A DNA stretch of 47,199 nt. Source: Candidatus Poribacteria bacterium. GTDB lineage: Bacteria; Poribacteria; WGA-4E; WGA-3G. Made by a program: the position numbers and the translations under genes. The notes under the pieces were generated by a model, which was not told where the DNA came from, made no database searches, and saw nothing but the letters and a program-made list of their open reading frames with translations. This document shows positions 25,352-34,215 of this stretch, piece after piece. Within the stretch, counting starts at the first letter, position 1; each line of letters starts with the position of its first letter. The stretch is from positions 1 to 47,199 of the forward strand of contig JAAXHO010000187.1 of assembly GCA_012270795.1 (NCBI GenBank), in the 5' to 3' direction.

Positions 25352-27172
25352 ATGGAACTTTTTCCAAAAAAGTTACGCCAATATATCTATACTCTTGAAA
25401 GAAATAAGACTGCACACCCAATGTATGATGACGTAGGTAGATGTCTGGCTGCACTTCTGCCAGCCAAGACAGGACAATTTCTGCACCAACTTTCGGGTAA
25501 TGAAAAAGCATTCGGTTTTTCGATTCGCGGTTTATTTGAAATATCTACAGATGATATAAACGATGAATGTATCAACTTAGTAAAAGACCTATTTGTGTTG
25601 CCTCAGAACCGCGCTTCTTTCTTTAAATTAGCAGAATCTACAGTTGGACATCCGAGTCATCCATTCAACGCTATATTCTGGTCAAAGCAACTCTCAGCAT
25701 TAACTATGCCAGAACGAGATCTAAGTTGGACGGAGCATGTCCGAAATAACCGTGAAAGATTTGAGAAGTTAGTGATGCGCTTTGAGGAAACTTCAAAGAA
25801 CGACCAAGACATGTCTGAGCTAAGTGTGAAACGTATAAATCTTATGGCAGAGTACATTATGTGGATCCTTACATCAACCGTCAGACCATTGCGTGATATA
25901 GCAACACGCGCTCTTTACTGGTATGGACGACGTTTTCCCAAAGAATTTTTTGATTTAGTCCTTAAGTCTTTCACAATTAACGATCCGTATGTTCCTGAAC
26001 GTATGTTAGCAGCAACTTACGGTATTGCAATGGCACGGCAAAACGATTTTGATGATACAAGTTTTGTAGATAAGATGTTACCCAAATATGCAAAACAATT
26101 ATACGAAAGCATGTTTGAACCTAACGCCCCGCATGCAACTACACACATATTAGCACGTGATTATGCTAAACGGACAATTGATATTGCTTTGATACATCAC
26201 CCAGACTTGTTGACAAACGACGAGAAAGCACGTATCAACCCACCTTATACAGATGGTGGTGTTCGTAAATGGGGTGAAAGCAAAAAGAGGGATGAAGGAC
26301 CTCCTCCAGTCCAGATGGATTTTGATATTTACACACTTGATAGATTGAAAAAATATGATGCTATTGCTGGTGAACATGAACGTATTAAAGCAAATGTCTA
26401 CTGGAGGATATATGAATTAGGGTTTACAAATGAGAGCTTTGGTAAAATTGACAAGGAGATTGCAGAAATAAATTTCAGGTTTAGTATACATGATGATGCC
26501 AGGAAGGCGGATCGGTACGGTAAAAAATACTCATGGATAGCATTTTATGAACTTGCGGGCTTTCGTCAAGATAACGATTTACTACCGGATCGTTATAAAG
26601 ACGCGCGTATTTCGGATGCTGATATTGACCCAAGTTTTCCTGCTGAAGTTCGAGAGCATAAATTGGTCACAGAAAATTTTTTAGGAGATAGAGAAGCGTC
26701 AACCGAACAGTGGATTTCGAATACTCTCTTTCCAGATTTAACACAGTATTTGGAAGGCGACCAGCTCTGTGAAGATCAGAAATCTTGGGTGCTTTTACAC
26801 GGATATTTGAGACAAGAAGACAAACAGGTCAACCGTAGTATGTTTGCGTGGTTGCATGGGTTAATTGTAAAATCTGGAAAGGTTGAGGAAATTGTTGAAA
26901 TTTTGAATAAGCAGGAAGATATAGATGCTCACATCATTCCATCGGACTACCGAACTTACTTGGGAGAAATTCCTTGGTGCAGTACGTACCCACCAAACCA
27001 TTGGCAAAAACTGTCATTAAAAACTGGAGTTGATATAGTCAAAAAACCCAAGTTGCTACTTGAACGAAATAGTAAACCTTTAACAATTCAGGAACAAGAC
27101 GAATTTTGGAGAAGTATAAAGGATTTAACAGTTGATGATAACCTTGACATGATAGAAGAAAAAACTAAATGA
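25352..27172 (+). CDS. C-terminal half of the broken STAND NTPase
   Basis: 606 residues of helical repeat, with HPMYDDVGRCLAALLPAKTG near the start and RPLRDIATRALYWYGRRFP and NDPYVPERMLAATYG in the middle. These are patterns I associate with the sensor arm of long bacterial STAND proteins. There is no P-loop and no good ribosome site, as expected if the N-terminal half is the piece at 20452-22558. Residues before about 12 are probably junction sequence. At the 3' end a run of six A (27159-27164) has one base too many; with five, the protein continues LNEFNVDCKMEIDNIEKHQY and onward into the frame at 27263. Confidence 0.6.
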   Translation: MELFPKKLRQYIYTLERNKTAHPMYDDVGRCLAALLPAKTGQFLHQLSGNEKAFGFSIRGLFEISTDDINDECINLVKDLFVLPQNRASFFKLAESTVGHPSHPFNAIFWSKQLSALTMPERDLSWTEHVRNNRERFEKLVMRFEETSKNDQDMSELSVKRINLMAEYIMWILTSTVRPLRDIATRALYWYGRRFPKEFFDLVLKSFTINDPYVPERMLAATYGIAMARQNDFDDTSFVDKMLPKYAKQLYESMFEPNAPHATTHILARDYAKRTIDIALIHHPDLLTNDEKARINPPYTDGGVRKWGESKKRDEGPPPVQMDFDIYTLDRLKKYDAIAGEHERIKANVYWRIYELGFTNESFGKIDKEIAEINFRFSIHDDARKADRYGKKYSWIAFYELAGFRQDNDLLPDRYKDARISDADIDPSFPAEVREHKLVTENFLGDREASTEQWISNTLFPDLTQYLEGDQLCEDQKSWVLLHGYLRQEDKQVNRSMFAWLHGLIVKSGKVEEIVEILNKQEDIDAHIIPSDYRTYLGEIPWCSTYPPNHWQKLSLKTGVDIVKKPKLLLERNSKPLTIQEQDEFWRSIKDLTVDDNLDMIEEKTK

Positions 27173-27262
27173 ATTTAACGTTGATTGCAAAATGGAAATT
27201 GATAATATTGAAAAACATCAATATGAAGAAATTGATGTTTTAGTCCCAGTAAGAAACAATAT

Positions 27263-27619
27263 TTGGAGGAATCTTGTAGTGGTGCGAATTCGTATCGATC
27301 TATAGCACTACCAGCAAGAGAAATTGCTGAATATTTGGGATTATGTGGACAGTTTAATTGCTTTGATCTATTTGAAAAAGAAAACGGTAAACGAGCTTCA
27401 ATAAGTTTTCGTAATGGAAAAGTATATGGGGACATTCAAGACTTTGCATATTTGCGTAAAGATTTATTGGACCGTTTTTTAGCAGAAATAGACGCACAAC
27501 TAATTTGGGTAATATGGGGAAATAGACATCAAGTATCCCAAAATCCCAATGATCCGTATGAAAATTTTCAGGAAGTTAAGACATATCACGACATCCAAAA
27601 AGCATCGGGAGATTCGTAA
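27263..27619 (+). CDS. Terminal segment of the STAND NTPase
   Basis: 118 residues; the nominal TTG is probably not a start. Adding one G to GG 27265-27266 joins VPVRNNIW to EESCSGANSYRSIALPAREI. The segment ends LIWVIWGNRHQVSQNP, a Trp-rich end like those of large STAND proteins. Its TAA shares its last A with the ATG of hsdS (TAATG), so the STAND gene was translated in series with hsdS. Confidence 0.55.
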   Translation: MEESCSGANSYRSIALPAREIAEYLGLCGQFNCFDLFEKENGKRASISFRNGKVYGDIQDFAYLRKDLLDRFLAEIDAQLIWVIWGNRHQVSQNPNDPYENFQEVKTYHDIQKASGDS

Positions 27620-28902
27620 TGCATGAAACAAATTTCCCAGATCATTGGAAAAAGATAAAACTATCAAATCAAGATTTATTCAGTTTTGAAAGTGGTATTT
27701 GGAAAGGAAAAAAAGCACCATTTGAAGAATGCGCTGTTGTAAGAAACACCAATTTCACCAGCGATGGATACCTTGACTTAACAGATGTAGCAGTTTTACC
27801 TATAGAACAGAGGTATTTAGCCAAAAAAAAACTGAAATGGGGTGATATTGTTATTGAGCGGTCTGGAGGAGGTCCAAAACAACCTGTTGGTAGAGTTGTG
27901 TTTTTTAACCTTAATGATGGAAAATACTGCTTTAGTAATTTCACAAGTCGCTTAAGGGTAATTGATAGCGACACAATATTGCCTTTTTATCTATTTTTCT
28001 ACCTTCTATATTTTCATGATTCTGGACAAACTCGGCAACTACAACAAAGGACAACTGGAATTAGAAACTTAATGTTTCAAGATTACAAAGACACTACAAT
28101 CCCCCTGCCCCCACTTCCCGAACAACGCGCCATTGCCCACATCTTACACACAATCCAAGAAGCAAAGTTTACCCGACAACGCGAAATCGCATTAGAACGC
28201 GAACACAAAGCAGCGTTGATGGATTATCTCTTTTCTCACGGCACGAAGGATGAACCCCGCAAACAGACAGAGATTGGCGAGATTCCTGAGAGTTGGGAAG
28301 TTGTTCAACTAAAAGAAATAGCCAATTTGAGACGTGAGAATGTGAAACCTAATGATAATCAGAACTTAAACTTTGTGGGACTTGAGCATATTGATTCGGG
28401 AGAGAGTAACCTGAAACGTTGGGGAGATGCTTCAGAGGTAAAGAGTGCAAAAAACCATTTTTACTCCGATGATGTTTTGTATGGTAAATTGCGATCATAT
28501 TTGGATAAAGCAGTTATCGCTGAAATGGAAGGAATTTGCTCAACCGATATTCTTGTATTTACTGCAAACTCAAAAGCGGATCCAAGATTTTTAGTCTATC
28601 TTCTGCATACCGAAGCTTTTGTGAATCATGCTGTTGCAACGTCAACAGGAATAAGCCACCCAAGAACATCGTGGGATTCTTTAGGAAAATTCACCTTCGC
28701 CATACCTCCACTCACCGAACAGCGCGCCATCGCCAACATTTTCCAAACAATAGACGAAAAAACAGCAGCCCTTGCACGTGAAGTTGAACTGATAGACGAA
28801 CTCTTCCACGCCATGCTGGAAGAACTGATGACAGGGCAGCGGTCTGCAATGCCGCTGATTGATACTGAAAAACATGTGTTAGGAATCTCAATTTTTTCTT
28901 GA
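27619..28902 (+). CDS. hsdS: Type I restriction-modification specificity subunit
   Basis: 427 residues with the HsdS layout: target domain 1 (about 1-155), a conserved spacer PPLPEQRAIAHILHTIQEAK (156-175) followed by a coil, a second start TEIGEIPESWEVVQLKEIAN, target domain 2, and the distal spacer PPLTEQRAIANIFQTIDEKT with coil. The two target domains read the two halves of a bipartite site. ATG 27619 overlaps the preceding stop. The hsdS relic at 20278 matches the first spacer. Confidence 0.9.
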   Translation: MHETNFPDHWKKIKLSNQDLFSFESGIWKGKKAPFEECAVVRNTNFTSDGYLDLTDVAVLPIEQRYLAKKKLKWGDIVIERSGGGPKQPVGRVVFFNLNDGKYCFSNFTSRLRVIDSDTILPFYLFFYLLYFHDSGQTRQLQQRTTGIRNLMFQDYKDTTIPLPPLPEQRAIAHILHTIQEAKFTRQREIALEREHKAALMDYLFSHGTKDEPRKQTEIGEIPESWEVVQLKEIANLRRENVKPNDNQNLNFVGLEHIDSGESNLKRWGDASEVKSAKNHFYSDDVLYGKLRSYLDKAVIAEMEGICSTDILVFTANSKADPRFLVYLLHTEAFVNHAVATSTGISHPRTSWDSLGKFTFAIPPLTEQRAIANIFQTIDEKTAALAREVELIDELFHAMLEELMTGQRSAMPLIDTEKHVLGISIFS

Positions 28903-28927
28903 CAAACAAACAATTTAGTGTTAAAAT
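28899..28927 (+). promoter_or_regulatory. Promoter for the toxin-antitoxin pair
   Basis: TTGACA (28899-28904), a 17-base spacer and TAAAAT (28922-28927), starting inside the hsdS stop codon. It lies 113 bases ahead of the antitoxin ATG, so the pair can be expressed independently. Confidence 0.65.
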
Positions 28928-29040
28928 GATTTTTACACGCTTGAATAAAACCGCCCAGGATGACCTTCTATTTTGGTTGAAACATTAGTGAATCCTGTGA
29001 TATCCTATTTTAGCAACAATCAGAATGATAGGAGTAAACG

Positions 29041-29373
29041 ATGAAAAAAGAGGTATCAGCAACGGAATTACGGCAGAATTTTAGTGAATTGCTCAGCGGC
29101 GTGTACCAGAACGGAGATCGGTTGATAGTCAAGCGCGCAAACAAACAACTCGCTGCGATTGTTCCAATTGAAGTCTATGAACAGATGCTAAAACAACGTG
29201 ACGAGGCTTTGTCAGTTTTGGATAGAATATGGGAAAAAGTACCCAAAGTGAGTGATGAAGAATCAAATAACGATATTGAGCAAGCAATTGCTGAGGTCCG
29301 TGCTGAAAAAAACAGAAAAAAAGTAAATCATCTTGCTGATGCGTGTAGTACTGGATACAAACCAACATATTAG
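29041..29373 (+). CDS. Phd/YefM-type antitoxin
   Basis: 110 residues. The N-terminus KKEVSATELRQNFSELLSGV with RLIVKRANKQLAAIVPIEVYE is the DNA-binding Phd/YefM fold, which represses its own promoter and neutralises the toxin with its C-terminus. ATG 29041 has AGGAG eight bases upstream. It overlaps the PIN gene by 35 bases, normal for these pairs. Confidence 0.85.
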   Translation: MKKEVSATELRQNFSELLSGVYQNGDRLIVKRANKQLAAIVPIEVYEQMLKQRDEALSVLDRIWEKVPKVSDEESNNDIEQAIAEVRAEKNRKKVNHLADACSTGYKPTY

Positions 29374-29785
29374 TGCGATTATTCGTCCTAACGGAAATCC
29401 GGCTCAAATAGTACGACTCTGGCGAACTGGGAGGCTTGAACTTGCAATATCTCCTCCCTTATTGGCAGAGTTTAGAAATGTTGTCTACCGTCCCCGTATT
29501 CAACAGAAATACAATCTAAAAGATGACGATATAACTGACTACTTATCCGCACTCAGAACTTACGCGATTGTGGTACCTGGGACAATTACTGTTGAAGCTG
29601 TCCCCGACGACCCCGACGATAATTTTATTATCGCTTGTGCAATAGAAGCGAAAGCCAACGTGATTATCAGCGGCGACCAGCATTTGCTTTCACTTCATTT
29701 ATATAAAGGAATTCCAATTGTCAAAGCAGTGGATTTTCTGAGTAGTTTTGTTACAACGTTTGAAACAAGCAGGACTCAAGGTTGA
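29339..29785 (+). CDS. PIN-domain toxin (PIN_3 / COG1569 type)
   Basis: 148 residues from ATG 29339 (MRVVLDTNQ); a TTG two codons upstream is the alternative. The PIN acidic residues are visible: Asp6 in VVLDTN, Glu44 in LLAEF, Asp94 in DPDDNF and Asp113 in ISGDQHLL (numbering from this ATG). Such proteins are metal-dependent ribonucleases inhibited by the upstream antitoxin. Intact. It sits between hsdS and hsdR and may help retain the island. Confidence 0.87.
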   Translation: MRVVLDTNQHISAIIRPNGNPAQIVRLWRTGRLELAISPPLLAEFRNVVYRPRIQQKYNLKDDDITDYLSALRTYAIVVPGTITVEAVPDDPDDNFIIACAIEAKANVIISGDQHLLSLHLYKGIPIVKAVDFLSSFVTTFETSRTQG

Positions 29786-29797
29786 AGGGATAAACTT

Positions 29798-30652
29798 ATG
29801 GAATACGTAGTTATATATGAAAAGGGCGATAGCAGTTATGGTACTTATGTTCCCGATCTCCCAGGATGTATAGCTGTAGGTGAGACACTGGAAGAAGTCC
29901 AGACATTAATTGATGAAGCCATCGAATTTCATATTGAAGGATTACAAGAAGACGGTGATCCAGTTCCTACACCATCTTTAAATCTTTCTACTCAGTGTGA
30001 TATTCCATTTTTTGGCAAACACAAAATCATTGAGACCTATGTAAACGAGGCGTATCCTGTCCTCTTTTCCTGTAAAGATTATGCCAATTATCTTTATCTC
30101 GTTACCGTTGGTGAAAACGACCAATATAAAACCTGGCTTCGTGTTGGTATCTCTAAAGAACGTTTTAATCTTATCCGTTCTGGGGGAATAGACCTTCGGA
30201 ATGCATTCACCGATACTGAGAATGGTTATTTATTTCAGATAAGAGTTCCCCACGATGACCCAACACAATTTTCACCAGAAGTCATCCATCCCAATGAAAT
30301 CCCTGAGGACATGCTCCCGTTTCCAGGTGAACGTCTTGGGCTTAAAACTGATATACTGCCAGCACTCCGCAGTCCGCAAAAAGAAGAAACATCTGAAACA
30401 ATCAGAATCCGCGGTACTTTAGTTGGTATATCTCTAAGAGACAAAACATTTCAGATAGAAACGTCCGATGAAAACTACTTTAAAAAAGACTTTTTTAAAG
30501 GAAAGATCACGGATGCAGCTTTTGAGACTGAAATCGTAAAGAACGCTACAGTAAGCAAGCCATACACTGCAGAAATACAAGGATTCGCTGAAATTGGTGA
30601 GACCAAAGATGAATCCAATATTAAGTTCCGACTACTCAGTCTCAGCCAGTAA
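29798..30652 (+). CDS. HicB-like domain fused to an unidentified C-terminal domain
   Basis: 284 residues. The first 60 (YVVIYEKGDSSYGTYVPDLP, then GCIAVGETLEEVQTLIDEAI) are the HicB partial RNase H-like fold. No hicA toxin gene is adjacent, and the usual DNA-binding tail is replaced by about 220 residues (PVLFSCKDYANYLYLVTVGE, GGIDLRNAFTDTENGYLFQI) that I cannot place. It follows the PIN gene by 12 bases. Either an orphan HicB recruited to a new partner, or an antitoxin fused to its effector. Confidence 0.65.
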   Translation: MEYVVIYEKGDSSYGTYVPDLPGCIAVGETLEEVQTLIDEAIEFHIEGLQEDGDPVPTPSLNLSTQCDIPFFGKHKIIETYVNEAYPVLFSCKDYANYLYLVTVGENDQYKTWLRVGISKERFNLIRSGGIDLRNAFTDTENGYLFQIRVPHDDPTQFSPEVIHPNEIPEDMLPFPGERLGLKTDILPALRSPQKEETSETIRIRGTLVGISLRDKTFQIETSDENYFKKDFFKGKITDAAFETEIVKNATVSKPYTAEIQGFAEIGETKDESNIKFRLLSLSQ

Positions 30653-30676
30653 TCATACTTCAACTTAGATACAATT

Positions 30677-33598
30677 ATGTCAGAACGTTCCGCAGTCCAA
30701 GACCCAATGCTCAAATATGCCGATGAAATCGGTTGGCAGTATATTGCCCCATCAGACGCGAGACGCATGCGTGGTGGTGATACCAACGCGAGCTATTTTA
30801 CGGACGTGCTAAAAACACAACTCTTTAAACTCAATAAAGGTGTTGTAGACGATTCCAACTACGATGATGTGATGCGGCGGATCAGTTTGCTCAAACCGAC
30901 ACTTGATGGAAATAAAAACGCGCTTTCATGGATGCACGGTAGAGAGTCAACCTTTGTTCACACTGAAAACCGCCAACGCAACGTTACCCTGATAGATTTT
31001 GAGAACCCCGACAATAACCTGTTTCATGTTACCGATGAATGGGAACAGAAAGGTGTTGTCCACACCAATCGCGCCGATGTAGTATTTCTCATTAACGGGA
31101 TTCCGGTTGCAGTTGTTGAGACAAAATCCGCCCATAAACAGGATGGGTTGTCACAAGGGATAGATCAAATTCACCGTTACCACAATGAAACGCCTGAAAT
31201 GTTTACCACTGCACAACTCTACGGTGTCACAGACCTGCGTACCCTTCTCTATAGCGTGACATGGAACACCAACCGCAAAAATATCTTCAATTGGAAAACA
31301 GACAAAGCCCCTCGTCCTTCTGATAAGGGGGATTTAGGGGATTGGAGGGTTGGGGAGTTAAACTATGAACAGAAAGTCAAGACTTTTTTCGACCGTGAAC
31401 GTATACTTCAAGAATTGCAGCGAGGAATTATTTTCCAGAGCAGAGACAACCAACTCTCTAAAGTCGTGTTGCGTCAACACCAAACGCGTGCAATAGAAAA
31501 AGTCATTGATCGGGTTAACAATCCGAACAAACGGCGCGGACTTGTCTGGCACACACAGGGCAGCGGTAAAACCCTTACCATGATCTCAATTGCATCAAGA
31601 CTCTTACGAGGTGGAGAACAAACTGAAAAGCCTACCGTACTTATGATCGTTGACCGCAACGAATTGGAAAGCCAACTCTTTAGAAATATCACCGCTTACG
31701 GCATTACGACACATGAAGTCGCACAGAGCAAAGATGATCTGGAAAACATTTTAGCATCCGATTATCGCGGTTTGATTGTGTCCATGATTCATAAGTTTGA
31801 CAAGAGACCCGCAGACCTCAATACCCGCGAAAGTGTAATCGTGTTAATTGACGAGGCACACAGAACCACAGGTGGTGACTTTGGGAATTACCTGATGGCT
31901 GCCGTGCCAAATGCAACCTATATTGGATTTACCGGTACACCGATTGATAGTCTCTCCAAAGGTGAAGGCACTTTCAAAGTATTCGGCAAAGACGATGAGC
32001 AGGGATATCTTGATAAATACGGTATCGCTGAATCTATTAAAGATGGCACAACTTTAAGATTGAATTATGCTCTTGCTCCATCAAATTTACGGATTGATCC
32101 AGAGACATTGGATCGTGAATTTTTAAGCCTTGCAGAAGCAGAAGGCATCAGTGACCCCGATAAACTCAACGAAATCCTTGACCACGCCGTCAATCTAAAA
32201 GCGATTATGAAAGCACCTAACAGAGTAGCAGAAATCGCTAAGTTTGTCGCTAAAGACTTCAAGGAAAGAATTGAACCGATGGGATTCAAAGCTTTTCTGG
32301 TCGGTGTTGACCGTGAGACGTGCGCGCTTTACAAAGAAGAATTGGATAAACACCTACCTGCCGAATATTCGGAGGTTGTTTATTCCAAAAACAATCAGGA
32401 TAACGAGTTGATGAAAAAACATCATCATTCAGAGGAGCAGGAAAAAGAGATACGTAAGAATTTCATTGACAAAAATTCGCAACCGAAAATCCTGATTGTA
32501 ACCCAAAAATTATTGACAGGTTTTGACGCACCGATCCTTTACTGCATGTACCTTGACAAACCGATGCGTGACCATGTGCTGTTACAGGCAATTGCCCGTG
32601 TTAACAGACCTTATGAAGATGATGATGGATTGCTAAAACCCGCAGGATTTGTATTAGATTTTGTTGGTATATTTGAAAACATGAAAAAGGCACTCGTCTT
32701 TGATTCTGACGAAGTGGAAAGCGTCCTTCAAAACATTGATGAACTCAAGGATAGATTTGCAGAGATGATGCGCGAAGACGCACAACAATATCTGCCCCTT
32801 GCTGAAGACTCGGACGATAAAGCAATAGAACGCGCAATTGAACATTTTGCAGATAAGGATGACCGAGAGACATTTTTCACGTTCTTCAAACAGTTACAGA
32901 ATCTCTATAACATCATTTCCCCTGATGCCTTCTTACACCCATTTTTAGAGGACTACCAAGCTTTGGCATCGCTATATAGATTAATTCGTAACATAAATTC
33001 TGATGATATTCATGTCGATAAAGAGTTGACTGCAAAGACACAAGAACTGCTACAAACACACACGGAAGGCAATATGTTAGAATTACCTGATGATGTATAT
33101 GAATTGAACGAAACAACTTTGATGGAATTAAATCAGAGCGATGTCCCCGATACCGTTAAAGTGCTGAATTTGCGAAAAGCAATACGGCAAAAGGTAATAA
33201 ATGAAGGAGAATCAAAACCATTTCTGATTTCTATTGGGGAACGCGCAGAAGCTGCCATAGAAGCTTATGAAAATCTTCAGTCTGGGACACAAGAAACTTT
33301 AGCTGAGTTTATGAGATTTGCAGAAGAATATGCAAGTGCTGCAAGAGAAAGCAGCCAGATGGGGTTAGACGAAAACACCTTTGCTATTTATAGAGAACTA
33401 AAAAACTACATAGAAAATGTTACACCAGTGCAAGCACAGTCTGTCAATCAAATCTTTGAGAAATACTCTGACCACCAGTGGGACGAACACGAAGCAAAAG
33501 AATTACGGAGTATGCTCTATAAAACATTAAGTCCAACAGTAGGGACAAAAAATCTGATTGATACAACAAACAAATTGCTAAAGTTGAAACGGTTATGA
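30677..33598 (+). CDS. hsdR: Type I restriction enzyme R subunit
   Basis: 973 residues, full length. An N-terminal nuclease with Asp134 in RADVVFLING and Glu148-Thr-Lys150 in VAVVETKSAHKQ is followed by the SF2 translocase: TQGSGKT (293-299), DEAH (392-395), FTGTPI and the later ARVNRPYEDDDGL helicase motif. The C-terminal helical part binds the M2S core. An unusual Gly/Asp-rich stretch (about 213-227, PRPSDKGDLGDWRVG) is encoded by a G-tract-rich DNA segment. The gene ends in ATGA shared with the next gene. Confidence 0.93.
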   Translation: MSERSAVQDPMLKYADEIGWQYIAPSDARRMRGGDTNASYFTDVLKTQLFKLNKGVVDDSNYDDVMRRISLLKPTLDGNKNALSWMHGRESTFVHTENRQRNVTLIDFENPDNNLFHVTDEWEQKGVVHTNRADVVFLINGIPVAVVETKSAHKQDGLSQGIDQIHRYHNETPEMFTTAQLYGVTDLRTLLYSVTWNTNRKNIFNWKTDKAPRPSDKGDLGDWRVGELNYEQKVKTFFDRERILQELQRGIIFQSRDNQLSKVVLRQHQTRAIEKVIDRVNNPNKRRGLVWHTQGSGKTLTMISIASRLLRGGEQTEKPTVLMIVDRNELESQLFRNITAYGITTHEVAQSKDDLENILASDYRGLIVSMIHKFDKRPADLNTRESVIVLIDEAHRTTGGDFGNYLMAAVPNATYIGFTGTPIDSLSKGEGTFKVFGKDDEQGYLDKYGIAESIKDGTTLRLNYALAPSNLRIDPETLDREFLSLAEAEGISDPDKLNEILDHAVNLKAIMKAPNRVAEIAKFVAKDFKERIEPMGFKAFLVGVDRETCALYKEELDKHLPAEYSEVVYSKNNQDNELMKKHHHSEEQEKEIRKNFIDKNSQPKILIVTQKLLTGFDAPILYCMYLDKPMRDHVLLQAIARVNRPYEDDDGLLKPAGFVLDFVGIFENMKKALVFDSDEVESVLQNIDELKDRFAEMMREDAQQYLPLAEDSDDKAIERAIEHFADKDDRETFFTFFKQLQNLYNIISPDAFLHPFLEDYQALASLYRLIRNINSDDIHVDKELTAKTQELLQTHTEGNMLELPDDVYELNETTLMELNQSDVPDTVKVLNLRKAIRQKVINEGESKPFLISIGERAEAAIEAYENLQSGTQETLAEFMRFAEEYASAARESSQMGLDENTFAIYRELKNYIENVTPVQAQSVNQIFEKYSDHQWDEHEAKELRSMLYKTLSPTVGTKNLIDTTNKLLKLKRL

Positions 33599-33909
33599 AA
33601 ACCGAAAAACTATCCCAGAACCCAACAGATATAAAAGTTTCAGTAAAACGATGGGCAGACCGAATAGGTGTTGATGTACCTGAGATACATCTACGTACCA
33701 TGAGCAAGAAGTGGGCATCCATCTCCACAAAAGGCAGATTGACGCTCAACACCGACCTTCTCAACCTACCAGAAACGTTGACAGAATTTGTAATTGTCCA
33801 TGAATTAGTGCATCTGCTTGTGCCAAATCACGGTAAGTTGTTTAAGGGGTATATGTCCGCGTATCTACCAGATTGGGAGCAACGACAGAAACGTTTGAAA
33901 TTGCTATAA
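33595..33909 (+). CDS. YgjP/DUF45-type metalloprotease-like protein
   Basis: 104 residues. The zinc-binding HELVH with downstream HGKLFKGYM and the segment RWADRIGVDVPEIHLRTMSK match the YgjP (M48-like, DUF45) family often encoded beside type I hsdR. It overlaps hsdR by four bases (ATGA), so translation is coupled. The substrate is unknown; a role in the restriction system's turnover is only an inference. Confidence 0.85.
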   Translation: MKTEKLSQNPTDIKVSVKRWADRIGVDVPEIHLRTMSKKWASISTKGRLTLNTDLLNLPETLTEFVIVHELVHLLVPNHGKLFKGYMSAYLPDWEQRQKRLKLL

Positions 33910-33912
33910 CTA

Positions 33913-34069
33913 ATACCAATTCAAATTAATATTGTCCCATTAAGGAATTCCACTTTTATTGCTGGTTGGGGTACCTCTCTTCGGTAGGAGCGACCTCCCG
34001 GTCGCGACCGGGAGGTCGCTCCTACCAGAACATTTTGACAAATGGCATCTTATTTTTTAGAAATGGTAT
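33913..34069. repeat. MITE-like element, family 2, 157 bp
   Basis: It begins ATACCAATTCAAATTA and ends TTAGAAATGGTAT. The centre is a perfect 44-bp palindrome with no loop (33983-34026), built from two GTAGGAGCGACC arms. The inverted sister copy at 41323 has the same length. It separates the restriction island from the efflux operon. Confidence 0.85.
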
Positions 34070-34112
34070 AACTTTAAAACTGTTCACGGTTATACGGTTC
34101 TGACGTTTTTTC

Positions 34113-34142
34113 TTGACATTCTTGTAAAGATTCATGTATACT
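34113..34142 (+). promoter_or_regulatory. Promoter of the metal-efflux operon
   Basis: TTGACA (34113-34118), an 18-base spacer and TATACT (34137-34142), about 75 bases ahead of the His-rich gene. No MerR-type or palindromic operator is apparent in the spacer. Confidence 0.6.
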
Positions 34143-34215
34143 TGATAAAAGCAATTAGTTTGTATAACTTTTCTGTTGTTTGATGTAATATCCTCTGGAC
34201 GATTTGTGTAGAAAT

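Noticed and set aside
25213-25398. Short open frame before the STAND C-terminal half
   Set aside because: Low-complexity Lys/Ile/Phe composition, overlaps the better-supported frame at 25352 and has no family similarity.
3292-27266. All frameshifts are sequencing errors
   Set aside because: Long neighbouring genes totalling over 20 kb are intact, and lesions include two nonsense codons and a 7-bp duplication. Read evidence could still overturn this.
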